Under the pieces are notes generated by a model. It saw nothing but the letters and a program-made list of their open reading frames with translations, did no database searches and had not been told where the DNA came from. Source: Pseudoalteromonas espejiana DSM 9414 (GTDB lineage Bacteria; Pseudomonadota; Gammaproteobacteria; Enterobacterales; Alteromonadaceae). Taken from it: DNA of 64,000 nt. This document shows, one piece after another, positions 53,955-62,758 of this stretch (the stretch's first letter is position 1; every line of letters begins with the position of its first letter). Position numbers and translations under genes: made by a program. The DNA lies in NCBI RefSeq assembly GCF_002221525.1, contig NZ_CP011028.1, positions 2,367,001 through 2,431,000 on the forward strand, given 5' to 3'.

Positions 53955-55325
53955 TTACTCCGTTACTGTTTGGCTACATATTGCTTCTAGCTCTTTTACG
54001 AACCACTTATACGCAACTATACCGGTAAATACATTGCCGATTGCGGCGCCAATAAATAAGCCAATTAGGCCTGCGACTTCACTGCCTATGTACGCAAAAG
54101 GCAAATAAAATACAAATAAACGAATAACACTTAAAAACAATGCATTCATAGGTTTGTGTAAAGCATTAAACGATGAATTAGATAAAATGATCACCCCTTG
54201 TAAGCCATAACTTAGCGGTATGGTGTAAATAAAGAGCTTTATTACATCTATTACGGCTTGTTCTTTACCAAACAATTGGCTTATCACGCCAGATAGCGCA
54301 ATAAGTAAAATATAAATAGCAAATTGCCAAATCATGACAAATTTAAGTGTGCCTATGTATGCCTCTTTTACTCGGCCGAGTTTACCTGCACCAAAGTTTT
54401 GACTTACAAATGGCGGTAGAGTCATCGACAACGCAAGAATTAAAATACTGGCTATTGATTCTATTCTGCTGCCCACACCAAATGCGGCAACCGCTTCTGG
54501 CCCGTGGTGAGCCACCATGGCAGTCATCACAGCCATTGCCACTGGGGTAAGCATATTTGCACCCGCAGCGGGTAAACCAATTTTAAGCACCTTTTTTATT
54601 GCACTTCCTGCCGTTTGGTTTCCTGCTTTTAAGCTTAATAAGCGCTTTTTAACTGCAAGCACATATAAAATGATAACAACGGCTACGCCCCAAGCTACTA
54701 CGCTTGCAATGGCGGCCCCTTCAATACCAAGTGCGGGAACAGGCCCACAGCCAAATATTAAAATAGGGTCTAGCACCGCGTTTATAAGCCCAGCTCCACC
54801 CATAACAATACTAGGGGTTTTTGTGTCGCCACTGGCGCGCAGAACTGAATTACCTATCATTGGGGTAATTAAAAACACACTGCCAATAAACCAAATATTC
54901 ATATATTCATGTATAAGTGGCAGGACCAATTTACCCGCCCCTAATAAAGTGAATATTGGGTCAATCAACAAATAACCAACAAACGAGAGCAAAATAACTA
55001 AAAGCAGAGCCACAATCAGCGACACACTGGCATCAAAACGGGCTTCTTCTATTTTATTACTGCCTAGGGCTTTGGCAATAACAGCCGATGTGCCTATGCC
55101 TAAGCCTATAGCTAAGCTTATTACAGTAAATGTAACAGGAAAGGTAAAACTTACGGCTGCAAGTGGCTCAGTGCCCAGCATACTAATAAAAAACGTATCA
55201 ACTATGTTGAACATCATTAAGGTAACCATGCCAAATATCATCGGGATGGTCATTTTCTTTAATGTGGGTGATATAGGATCGTTAAGTAAATCTGGGCGTG
55301 ATTGAGAATGTGAAGTTTCGCGCAT
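53955..55325 (-). CDS. MATE-family multidrug/sodium efflux transporter
   Basis: 456 residues, twelve membrane segments in two six-helix halves. Family features: LKKMTIPMIFGMVTLMMFNIVDTFF, PLAAVSFTFPVTFTVISLAI, and in the second half FGVGSRIESIASILILALSM. It exports cationic drugs or metabolites with Na+ or H+. It is the first gene of a tight operon with uvrB, an unusual partner for an efflux pump. Confidence 0.88.
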   Translation of the reverse strand: MRETSHSQSRPDLLNDPISPTLKKMTIPMIFGMVTLMMFNIVDTFFISMLGTEPLAAVSFTFPVTFTVISLAIGLGIGTSAVIAKALGSNKIEEARFDASVSLIVALLLVILLSFVGYLLIDPIFTLLGAGKLVLPLIHEYMNIWFIGSVFLITPMIGNSVLRASGDTKTPSIVMGGAGLINAVLDPILIFGCGPVPALGIEGAAIASVVAWGVAVVIILYVLAVKKRLLSLKAGNQTAGSAIKKVLKIGLPAAGANMLTPVAMAVMTAMVAHHGPEAVAAFGVGSRIESIASILILALSMTLPPFVSQNFGAGKLGRVKEAYIGTLKFVMIWQFAIYILLIALSGVISQLFGKEQAVIDVIKLFIYTIPLSYGLQGVIILSNSSFNALHKPMNALFLSVIRLFVFYLPFAYIGSEVAGLIGLFIGAAIGNVFTGIVAYKWFVKELEAICSQTVTE

Positions 55326-55738
55326 GGAATAAATAAGCCTCTTTTACTGAGCGAGCCATTTTAAAGCATCATAGCAATTCAAGCCACGGATTTATCAATG
55401 GAATTACCACTAATAATAAACAGCCAAAAGAAAAATTTACTAAAGTTGAATTTTTAAGCATTTGTGCATAAATACGGCTTTAGTGTGCTAAAAAACAATA
55501 AAGGAACATTTTTATTACTTTTTTAACATTTAGCTATGCAAATTCGCTGTATTTTTGCACAACACGGTACTAACGCTTATCGAAACGAATTATTTTCTTT
55601 ATCGAGTGGCAGCGTTTCATCATGCATTTATAACTACATGTTTTTTAAGGCAATAAAAAAATCACTTTAAAAGCTTGAAATCGTTGTAGCGCCCTAAAAC
55701 TCTGGTCGGGACACTGTTCTTAAAGTTTCATAAACAGA

Positions 55739-55763
55739 GTTATCCACAGAAACCGTGGATAAC
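55739..55763. repeat. Inverted pair of DnaA-box-like sites (hairpin)
   Basis: TTATCCACA (55740-55748, a perfect DnaA-box consensus) is followed after six bases by GTGGATAA; the two form a hairpin GTTATCCAC/GTGGATAAC with loop AGAAACC. Could be a DnaA-binding site or simply a hairpin. Confidence 0.5.
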
Positions 55764-56332
55764 TCACTTCAGCCCGCATTTATAAAGGCTTGCAAGCTGG
55801 GTCAAATTCAACTCAGGTCTTACCATTGCACAAAGATAAAGTTAAAAACTTATCGCAGCTTGCAAACAAAAACCCAAGCTAACATAAATCTAAGTTACAA
55901 ATTAGTGTATGAACGAAACGTTAAAACGGCTTAATTTAGTAGCAAGTTATTGATTGCTTTGTTTTTGTACAGCTTGTTAAAATTTAATCAACAAGCGTAA
56001 CGTCATTATTTAAGTTACCTTTAAATAGACTAATACGTATATTTTCGCTTACTGGATTTTTAAAAAAGATCTGCTAGCTAAATTCATACTTGTTTTTATG
56101 ACGGCCAGATTAAATAGAAATTTACTGTTTAGTGCTAAAATTTTTAGTCCAAGGTCGTTTTTATACATTTAAAATAAGCTAACAGTATATTTAGTTCATC
56201 ATTTTTTGTGCTATTGCGTGTATTCAATGCTGGTTTTTTAGCAGTGTATTTCATAAATAGAGTTATAAAACGCGCAGATCGAACATAAAAACAACGAATA
56301 AACCACTTTTTTAAATTTATGAGTTTTATATG

Positions 56333-56361
56333 TTGACACTTTGCACCTCCATCATTAATAT
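56333..56361 (+). promoter_or_regulatory. Sigma-70 promoter of the tRNA-Asn array
   Basis: Consensus -35 TTGACA (56333-56338), 17-base spacer, -10 TAATAT (56356-56361), then a GC-rich discriminator (CGCCCCG), the layout of stringently controlled stable-RNA promoters. The first tRNA starts 27 bases after the -10. Confidence 0.85.
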
Positions 56362-56387
56362 TTCGCCCCGTTGAAAGGCATGACGCT

Positions 56388-56464
56388 TCCCCCTTAGCTC
56401 AGTTGGTTAGAGCGACGGACTGTTAATCCGCAGGTCCCCCGTTCGAGTCGGGGAGGGGGAGCCA
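56388..56464 (+). tRNA. tRNA-Asn (anticodon GTT), copy 1
   Basis: 77 bases with encoded CCA. Acceptor TCCCCCT/AGGGGGA, D-arm GCTC..GAGC, anticodon GTT at 56422-56424, T-arm CCCCG TTCGAGT CGGGG. Confidence 0.97.
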
Positions 56465-56485
56465 AGTTTTTCAACCATAAACGAT

Positions 56486-56562
56486 TCCCCCTTAGCTCAG
56501 TTGGTTAGAGCGACGGACTGTTAATCCGCAGGTCCCCCGTTCGAGTCGGGGAGGGGGAGCCA
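56486..56562 (+). tRNA. tRNA-Asn (anticodon GTT), copy 2
   Basis: Identical to copy 1; the 21-base spacer is unrelated, so duplication is of the tRNA alone or spacers have diverged. Confidence 0.97.
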
Positions 56563-56583
56563 AGTTTATGTTTATGATGTAGT

Positions 56584-56660
56584 TCCCCCTTAGCTCAGTT
56601 GGTTAGAGCGACGGACTGTTAATCCGCAGGTCCCCCGTTCGAGTCGGGGAGGGGGAGCCA
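56584..56660 (+). tRNA. tRNA-Asn (anticodon GTT), copy 3
   Basis: Identical to copies 1 and 2; 21-base spacer before it. Confidence 0.97.
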
Positions 56661-56689
56661 AATCATCATAATATCACTACCCTATTTGT

Positions 56690-56766
56690 TCCCCCTTAGC
56701 TCAGTTGGTTAGAGCGACGGACTGTTAATCCGCAGGTCCCCCGTTCGAGTCGGGGAGGGGGAGCCA
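56690..56766 (+). tRNA. tRNA-Asn (anticodon GTT), copy 4
   Basis: Identical to the other three; preceded by a 29-base spacer. No good terminator follows directly. Confidence 0.97.
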
Positions 56767-56914
56767 ATTCTAAGAATTTCATAGACATTTCAGTTGTTTT
56801 CCACTACTCTTCTGCTTTATAACTAAAACATAATATCTATTCTAATGTGTTGCTATTAGTTGAATAATCAAGGACATGATTCCTTTCCTTTTGAACTATT
56901 AAAAGACTGATAAA

Positions 56915-58858
56915 ATGGCTGGCTTTAAAAAACTTATTTTTATACAAATCCTGTCTTGGCTTGTATGTGTTGCGGCTGGAAGCTACTTCATATCTATTAG
57001 CTTCAACAATGCGGTGAGCGAAGCTCAAACCTCAGCGCAAACAACGGTAACACGCTACATTAACGATCTGACTAATGACGCGCTATCACCCCAAAACTTA
57101 AAAAATGCCGTTGCAGATGGTAAAACGTTTTCAAGTTTTACATTAAGGGATTACCAAGGGGCTGAAGTTTTTTCAGTTAACTCCCCTACCCAGCTTCCTA
57201 TGTTTGCTCAGTTTATTCAATCTAGCTTTAATTCTGTTCGCCCACAATTTGCGGTAAACGATGCAGCCGATATAAAAATAGAATTTACACTTAACATCCA
57301 GCAATTGGCTCAGCAACTCCAAACATCACTATTTATTGTTATTTTAATTTCTGCGTTTTTAGTGGTTATTCCAATTATTTTAATGAAATCTATTTTTCAC
57401 AGCCTAAATAAAAATATAAGTATGACTGTGGCTGATGTAATAGATATATACATAAATCAAAACCAACTGGGTGATGACCTAGAGACAGCCCTTGATACAG
57501 GAAAAATGAAAAAACTAGGCAAAGATTTAGTGCCTAGCTTTAACCGCCTATCGCACTTTTTGAAAAATAAAAATGAAGACATTCAAAATGCGGCAATGAC
57601 CATAAAGCAAGAAGCCTATAAAGATGTGATTACCGAGCTTGGTAATCGTAATATGTTTGTTGAATATTACGAAAAACACATAGAAAACAGCGAACGCAGT
57701 ACGTTTGGTTCATTGGCCCTTGTGCGCTGTAGCGAGCTTCAAACTATAAACCAAAGCCGTGGTTACCAAAAAGGTGATGATTACGTTAAAGGCGTGGCTG
57801 ATATAATTAAGCATATAAGTGGCACTTATACGGGCAGCCAAGTATTTAGGTTAAACAGTTCTGACTTTGCCGTTGTATTACCTAACACACCACTTAAAGA
57901 AGCCGAGCGCTTTGGTGAAAACTTACAGTCTCGATTTACGCAATACCAACAAAACCAAGAGCTTAGTTCTGTAGCAAATACGGGCATTGTTGGATACGAA
58001 AAAGGTAAACCATTAGGTGAGTTGCTATCGGTTGTTGATAATGCAATGAGCATGGCGCAATCTAAGCAAGTAAATGCATGGCATGTGCAGCGCGAAACCG
58101 ATTTAGTAAATAATGTAAGTGCAGGGTTTGGTAATCAAAACTGGCGCAAAGTAATAAACGAAGTTATTGAGTCTAAGCGTGTGCATTTAGTTATGCAGAA
58201 CATTATGCCGCTTGGTAAAAGTATTAAAGCCTACGCTGAAGTGCAAGTTCGCTTTAAAACCGAAGATAACCAAGTACTGCCTACCGCCTCGTTTTTAGCA
58301 ATGGCTGAAAAGCTCGATATGGCGATAGAAATAGACCGCCTTATTATTGACTCATCACTTGAAAAAGTGAAAAGCAGAAACCTATCTGAAAAGTTTTTTG
58401 GCCTTAATGTAACCGCATCGAGCGCACATAACGACCAATTTGTAATTTGGTTAGAACGTCGCCTATTAAAAGATACGCATATTGCCTCTAAGCTTATTTT
58501 TGAAGTAAGTGAGTTTGGCTTACAGCAAAATATTAAAGCCAGTAAACGCTTTATAGACATGGTACACCGCGTAGGCGCACGTGTAACAGTAGAGCGATTT
58601 GGCGTAGGTTTAACCTCGTTTAAGTTTTTCCGCGATTTAAAACCTGATTTTATTAAAATGGATGCAAGCTACACTCGCGGTCTAGAAGATGACAAAAACA
58701 ATCAATACTTTATGCGCTTAATGGTTGATTTAGCGCACCGCATTGGCGTGAGTGTTTTTGCTGAGGGCGTTGAAAGCCAAGAAGAAAAACACATAGTAGA
58801 AACTTTATGCCTAGATGGCGTGCAAGGTTATTACATAGAAAAACCAAAAGACATTTAA
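56915..58858 (+). CDS. csrD: CsrD-like protein with degenerate GGDEF and EAL domains
   Basis: 647 residues, the length of E. coli CsrD (646). N-terminal membrane segment (residues about 7-30), periplasmic domain, second membrane segment (about 135-158), HAMP-like helix, GGDEF domain at about 240-375 and EAL domain at about 395-640. The catalytic signatures are lost: NSSDF stands for GGDEF, and AEV replaces EAL in YAEVQVRF; FAEGVES survives. CsrD does not make or break c-di-GMP but targets the sRNAs CsrB/C for RNase E. LapD-type receptors are the alternative. Ends with a strong terminator. Confidence 0.75.
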   Translation: MAGFKKLIFIQILSWLVCVAAGSYFISISFNNAVSEAQTSAQTTVTRYINDLTNDALSPQNLKNAVADGKTFSSFTLRDYQGAEVFSVNSPTQLPMFAQFIQSSFNSVRPQFAVNDAADIKIEFTLNIQQLAQQLQTSLFIVILISAFLVVIPIILMKSIFHSLNKNISMTVADVIDIYINQNQLGDDLETALDTGKMKKLGKDLVPSFNRLSHFLKNKNEDIQNAAMTIKQEAYKDVITELGNRNMFVEYYEKHIENSERSTFGSLALVRCSELQTINQSRGYQKGDDYVKGVADIIKHISGTYTGSQVFRLNSSDFAVVLPNTPLKEAERFGENLQSRFTQYQQNQELSSVANTGIVGYEKGKPLGELLSVVDNAMSMAQSKQVNAWHVQRETDLVNNVSAGFGNQNWRKVINEVIESKRVHLVMQNIMPLGKSIKAYAEVQVRFKTEDNQVLPTASFLAMAEKLDMAIEIDRLIIDSSLEKVKSRNLSEKFFGLNVTASSAHNDQFVIWLERRLLKDTHIASKLIFEVSEFGLQQNIKASKRFIDMVHRVGARVTVERFGVGLTSFKFFRDLKPDFIKMDASYTRGLEDDKNNQYFMRLMVDLAHRIGVSVFAEGVESQEEKHIVETLCLDGVQGYYIEKPKDI

Positions 58859-58870
58859 GCCCTGCTTAAA

Positions 58871-58909
58871 AAAACACAAAAAGAGCACATGTTGCTCTTT
58901 TTGTGTTTT
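58871..58909 (+). terminator. Intrinsic terminator after csrD-like gene
   Basis: Long stem AAAACACAAAAAGAGCA / TGCTCTTTTTGTGTTTT with a short loop (CATGT). Confidence 0.85.
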
Positions 58910-59071
58910 AACTGTTTAATTTTTCACTTACTTTAAAATCACATAAATTTTACAGCTTTGTGATCGCTAGATTATTTTACTGTGTTTATTTAACTGATAA
59001 CGACTCGCATATGTTGTTTATCGGGGCAGAAAAAAGGATAATACACAGGATTTTAATAGCGCGAGGCACAC

Positions 59072-59653
59072 ATGACAGAATATGTCTTGTTATTGATTGG
59101 AACAGTTCTGGTTAATAACTTTGTATTAGTACAATTTTTAGGCTTATGTCCTTTTATGGGCGTATCAGGCAAGCTTGATACGGCTATTGGTATGTCTTTA
59201 GCAACCACCTTTGTACTTACGCTTGCCTCAGTTACAAGCTACTTAGTAAATCAATATATTTTAGTCCCGCTAGATATCGAATTTTTACGTACTATGAGCT
59301 TTATTTTAGTTATTGCCGTTGTAGTGCAATTTACTGAAATGGTGGTGCGTAAAACCAGCCCAACGTTATACCGTTTATTAGGTATATTTTTACCGTTAAT
59401 TACCACTAACTGTGCGGTATTGGGTGTGGCGCTGCTAAATATAAAAGAAGATCACTCATTTTTACAATCAGCTGTGTATGGTTTTGGCGCAGCGGTTGGC
59501 TTTTCATTAGTACTTGTATTATTTGCAGCGCTGCGCGAACGCCTTGCCGCTGCTGATGTTCCTACCCCGTTTAAAGGCGCCTCAATTGCCATGATAACCG
59601 CAGGCTTAATGTCTATGGCGTTTATGGGATTTACCGGATTAGTGAAGTTTTAA
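59072..59653 (+). CDS. rsxA: Rnf/Rsx electron transport complex subunit A
   Basis: 193 residues, six membrane segments. Starts [20 protein letters not shown], continues [20 protein letters not shown] and [20 protein letters not shown]; the Cys in GLCPFMG and in TTNCAVLG bind the membrane iron-sulfur site shared with RnfE. First gene of the rnf operon in the window (rnfA, B, C, D, G). The complex moves electrons between ferredoxin and NAD(H), coupled to ion transport, and in E. coli reduces SoxR. rnfB starts two bases after the stop. Confidence 0.95.
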   Translation: MTEYVLLLIGTVLVNNFVLVQFLGLCPFMGVSGKLDTAIGMSLATTFVLTLASVTSYLVNQYILVPLDIEFLRTMSFILVIAVVVQFTEMVVRKTSPTLYRLLGIFLPLITTNCAVLGVALLNIKEDHSFLQSAVYGFGAAVGFSLVLVLFAALRERLAAADVPTPFKGASIAMITAGLMSMAFMGFTGLVKF

Positions 59654-59654
59654 T

Positions 59655-60209
59655 ATGACCTTAATGTATGCCTTGATTGCGCTTGGCTCGCTAGCGCTTA
59701 TTTTTGGACTTATTTTAGGCTTTGCAGCTATTCGTTTTCGTGTAGAAGGCGACCCTATTGTTGAGCAAATAGATACCATATTACCGCAAACTCAGTGTGG
59801 GCAATGTGGCTACCCTGGCTGTCGCCCTTATGCTGAAGCAATTGCTAATGGCGATGAAATTAACAAATGCCCTCCAGGTGGTGAAGCAACTGTTAAAAAG
59901 CTTGCTGATTTAATGGGCGTTGAAGCAAAACCCCTTGCCGGTGGTGAACAAGCAGAGCCGATAAAAACGGTTGCCTACATACGAGAAGATGAATGTATAG
60001 GCTGTACTAAGTGTATTCAAGCCTGCCCTGTGGATGCCATTGTAGGCGCTACTCGCCAAATGCATACGGTACTTATAGACGAGTGCACGGGTTGTGATTT
60101 ATGTGTAGAGCCCTGCCCTGTAGATTGCATTGATATGCTGCCTATAGCCGAAACAAAACAAAGCTGGAAATGGCAATTAGATGCTATTCCCGTAACGCAA
60201 ATAGATTAG
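59655..60209 (+). CDS. rsxB: Rnf/Rsx electron transport complex subunit B
   Basis: 184 residues. N-terminal membrane anchor (residues about 5-25), then a 4Fe-4S site of the Fes type [19 protein letters not shown] and two ferredoxin clusters ([17 protein letters not shown] and [17 protein letters not shown]), all Cys present. RnfB passes electrons from the soluble donor to the complex. Spaced by one base from rnfA and eight from rnfC. Confidence 0.95.
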   Translation: MTLMYALIALGSLALIFGLILGFAAIRFRVEGDPIVEQIDTILPQTQCGQCGYPGCRPYAEAIANGDEINKCPPGGEATVKKLADLMGVEAKPLAGGEQAEPIKTVAYIREDECIGCTKCIQACPVDAIVGATRQMHTVLIDECTGCDLCVEPCPVDCIDMLPIAETKQSWKWQLDAIPVTQID

Positions 60210-60217
60210 AGGTTTGA

Positions 60218-62758
60218 GTGGAAAAGTTACTTGAACAAATTAAAAAAGGCACCGTTTGGGCATTTCCCGGCGGCGTTCACCCACCACAACAAAAATCGCT
60301 CTCTAATAGCGCACGTATTGCTAGGCTTCCGCTACCTGATAAATTAGTTGTACCCATTAAACAGCACATAGGTGCAAACGGTAAATTAATAGTTGAAAAA
60401 GGCCAACATGTATTAAAAGGCCAGCCCCTTACAGCACCGGCTGCCAATTGGTCTGTGCCAGTACATGCGCCAAGCTCAGGTAGCATTGTTGATATTAGTT
60501 CGATGCCTTCGGCTCACCCTTCTGCACTGCCTGAGCTGAGTATTATTATTGAGCCAGATGGCAAAGATACCTGGTGTGACCTTAACCCTACTCTTAATCC
60601 AAGTGAGCTTAGCCACGATGACTTAGTTGATATAATTCATCAAGCAGGTATTAGCGGTATGGGCGGCGCGGGTTTTCCTACCTATGTAAAAGCCGATATT
60701 AAGCAGCCTATTGAGTTTTTAATTGTAAATGCTGTTGAGTGTGAACCGTATATAACGGCCGACGATGTGTTAATGCGCGAACATGCCACGCAAGTAGTGC
60801 AAGGCATAGAGCTGATGCAGCAAATTTTAAACCCAACACTGTGTATTGTAGGCATAGAAGACAATAAACCCGAAGCCATTGCCGCAATGACAAAGGCAGC
60901 AGAGCATAACGCTAATATTGTTATTCAAACTGTGCCAACGGTTTACCCGTCAGGTGGTGAAAAGCAATTAATAAAGCTTTTAACAAACCGCGAGGTACCC
61001 AGTGGCGGTATTCCTGCCGATATTGGTATTTTGGTACATAACACCGGTACTTTATTTGCGGTACAGCAAGCCGTATACGAAGGTAAGCCGCTAATTGAAC
61101 GCGTTGTAACCGTAACCGGTAATACCATTCACAATGCAGGAAATGTCTGGGCATTATTAGGCACCGAAGTTAAGCACCTGCTAGATTGCCAAGGTTTTTC
61201 GCCTGTGCCACAGCAACGCGTTGTAATGGGCGGCCCTATGATGGGCTTTACCTTACCGACCGTACGAATTGGCGTTATTAAAACCACTAACTGTATTTTA
61301 GCTCCCGATCATAAAGAGCTTGCAGAGCCTGGGCCAGAAAAAGCCTGTATACGTTGTAGCGCCTGTGCAGATGCCTGCCCTGCTTCATTACTACCACAGC
61401 AGTTACAATGGTTTGCTAAATCTAAAGAGTACGACAAGTTACAAGAGCACAACTTATTTGATTGTATTGAATGTGGTGCGTGTGCATATGTGTGCCCAAG
61501 TGAAATTCCTCTTGTGCAATATTACCGTGTGGCTAAAGTAGAAATAAAAGAGCAACAAGCCGATAAAATTAAAGCCGATAGAGCAAAAGAGCGCTTTGAC
61601 GCCCGTAAAGAGCGACTAGAACGCGAACAGCAAGAACGACAAAATCGTCATAAGCGTAAACCTGCGGCTAAAACCCCTGATGAAAAGCAAAAAGTGGCTG
61701 ACGCCCTTGCTCGTGTTAAAAATAAATCATCTGATGGCGATGAAAAATCAGCTGTTGCCGCCGCTATAGCGCGTGCCAAAGCTAAAAAACAGCAAGGTGA
61801 AGAGCTCGAGCCTGATAACAGTGAAGTTACTAAAGAGCGTGCACAGCGTAAAGAGCAAGCGCGTAAATATAAAGAGCAAAAAGCAGCGCAAAGCGAGTCA
61901 TCATCAGCACCTGATGATAAAAAATCAGCTGTAGCTGCTGCAATCGCCCGTGCTAAAGCTAAAAAAGCGGCTCAAACACAACAAAGCGATGAACCTCAAA
62001 ACACTGAAGATGCAACACCTGCTGATGATAAAAAAGCAGCTGTAGCTGCCGCAATCGCCCGTGCTAAAGCCAAAAAAGCAGCGCAAGCGCAACAAAGCGA
62101 TGAACCTCAAAGTACTGAAGATGCTGCACCAGCTGATGACAAAAAAGCAGCTGTAGCGGCTGCAATCGCCCGTGCTAAAGCTAAAAAAGCAGCACAAGCA
62201 CAACAAAGCGATGAACCTCAAAGTACTGAAGATGCTACACCAGCTGATGACAAAAAAGCAGCTGTAGCGGCTGCTATTGCCCGCGCTAAAGCTAAAAAAG
62301 CAGCACAAGCGCAAGAAAGCGATGAACCTCAAAGCACTGAAAATGCAGCACCTGCGGATGATAAAAAAGCGGCTGTAGCGGCTGCAATCGCCCGCGCCAA
62401 AGCTAAAAAAGCCGCTAAAGAAGCTGAGCAAATAGAGCAATTGGACGAATCGAGCAGCGCTGAAGAACAAGCAGACAATGCTAAATCTGAAAGCTCAGAA
62501 GCAGATTCGCCAGAAGATAACAAAAAAGCGGCTATAGCTGCTGCTATTGCTCGCGCTAAAGCTAAAAAAGCCGCTAAAGAAGCTGAGCAAACTCAAAACG
62601 TAGAAAGCACAGAGCAATCAACTAAAAAAGATGTAAAAGCAGACACCCAAAGTGAAGGTGAGCAAACAGCTGCAGAAAAGAAAAAAGCGGCTGTGGCTGC
62701 TGCTATTGCCCGTGCCAAAGCTAAAAAGTTACAAAAAGAAGGAAATAATCAGTCATGA
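60218..62758 (+). CDS. rsxC: Rnf/Rsx electron transport complex subunit C, with a repeat-rich tail
   Basis: 846 residues from the GTG at 60218 (AGAGG upstream). Residues 1-430 are canonical RnfC: IKKGTVWAFPGGVHPPQQK, GMGGAGFPTYVKAD (the NADH/FMN-binding fold shared with NuoF), AVECEPYITADDVLM, and two 4Fe-4S motifs (CIRCSACADACPASLL and CIECGACAYVCPSE, about 376-425). Then from about 440 to the end there is an alanine/lysine-rich low-complexity tail carrying at least eight copies of AxAAAIARAKAKK; four of them lie in exact 111-base units. Its stop overlaps rnfD by four bases. Confidence 0.95.
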   Translation: MEKLLEQIKKGTVWAFPGGVHPPQQKSLSNSARIARLPLPDKLVVPIKQHIGANGKLIVEKGQHVLKGQPLTAPAANWSVPVHAPSSGSIVDISSMPSAHPSALPELSIIIEPDGKDTWCDLNPTLNPSELSHDDLVDIIHQAGISGMGGAGFPTYVKADIKQPIEFLIVNAVECEPYITADDVLMREHATQVVQGIELMQQILNPTLCIVGIEDNKPEAIAAMTKAAEHNANIVIQTVPTVYPSGGEKQLIKLLTNREVPSGGIPADIGILVHNTGTLFAVQQAVYEGKPLIERVVTVTGNTIHNAGNVWALLGTEVKHLLDCQGFSPVPQQRVVMGGPMMGFTLPTVRIGVIKTTNCILAPDHKELAEPGPEKACIRCSACADACPASLLPQQLQWFAKSKEYDKLQEHNLFDCIECGACAYVCPSEIPLVQYYRVAKVEIKEQQADKIKADRAKERFDARKERLEREQQERQNRHKRKPAAKTPDEKQKVADALARVKNKSSDGDEKSAVAAAIARAKAKKQQGEELEPDNSEVTKERAQRKEQARKYKEQKAAQSESSSAPDDKKSAVAAAIARAKAKKAAQTQQSDEPQNTEDATPADDKKAAVAAAIARAKAKKAAQAQQSDEPQSTEDAAPADDKKAAVAAAIARAKAKKAAQAQQSDEPQSTEDATPADDKKAAVAAAIARAKAKKAAQAQESDEPQSTENAAPADDKKAAVAAAIARAKAKKAAKEAEQIEQLDESSSAEEQADNAKSESSEADSPEDNKKAAIAAAIARAKAKKAAKEAEQTQNVESTEQSTKKDVKADTQSEGEQTAAEKKKAAVAAAIARAKAKKLQKEGNNQS
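61913..62425 (+). repeat. Tandem 111-bp coding repeat within rsxC
   Basis: Units start at 61913, 62024, 62135, 62246 and 62357, exactly 111 bases (37 codons) apart; the fifth is partial. Each encodes DDKKAAVAAAIARAKAKKAA plus a QSDEPQ-rich linker. Frame-keeping length lets copy number change without breaking the protein. Confidence 0.92.

Larger units (their letters stand above)
55326..56387. other. Long gene-free region upstream of the tRNA-Asn array
   Basis: 1062 bases, AT-rich, with no convincing ORF. It contains an inverted pair of DnaA-box-like sequences at 55739-55763, a segment near 55800-55830 (CTGGGTCAAATTCAACTCAG) loosely resembling the REP palindromes, and the promoter of the tRNA-Asn genes at its right end. 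No recognised RNA gene. Confidence 0.6.

Noticed and set aside
53955..55325. Possible assignment of the MATE gene to DinF, the SOS-linked MATE protein, since it precedes uvrB.
   Set aside because: Only the context would support it; no LexA site and no DinF-specific motif could be read, so the general family name was kept.
55547..55562. CTGTATTTTTGCACAA as a LexA box for the MATE-uvrB operon.
   Set aside because: The last triplet is CAA not CAG and it lies more than 200 bases upstream of the first gene; too weak to call.
56388..56766. Four identical direct repeats at about 100-bp spacing, CRISPR-like at first sight.
   Set aside because: The repeats are 77 bases long, fold as complete tRNA-Asn and contain CCA; they are tRNA genes.
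61925..62470. Long minus-strand frame over the rsxC tail (181 residues).
   Set aside because: It is the antisense shadow of the repeat-encoding part of rsxC, with Phe/Cys/Ser-rich low-complexity translation and no start signals.
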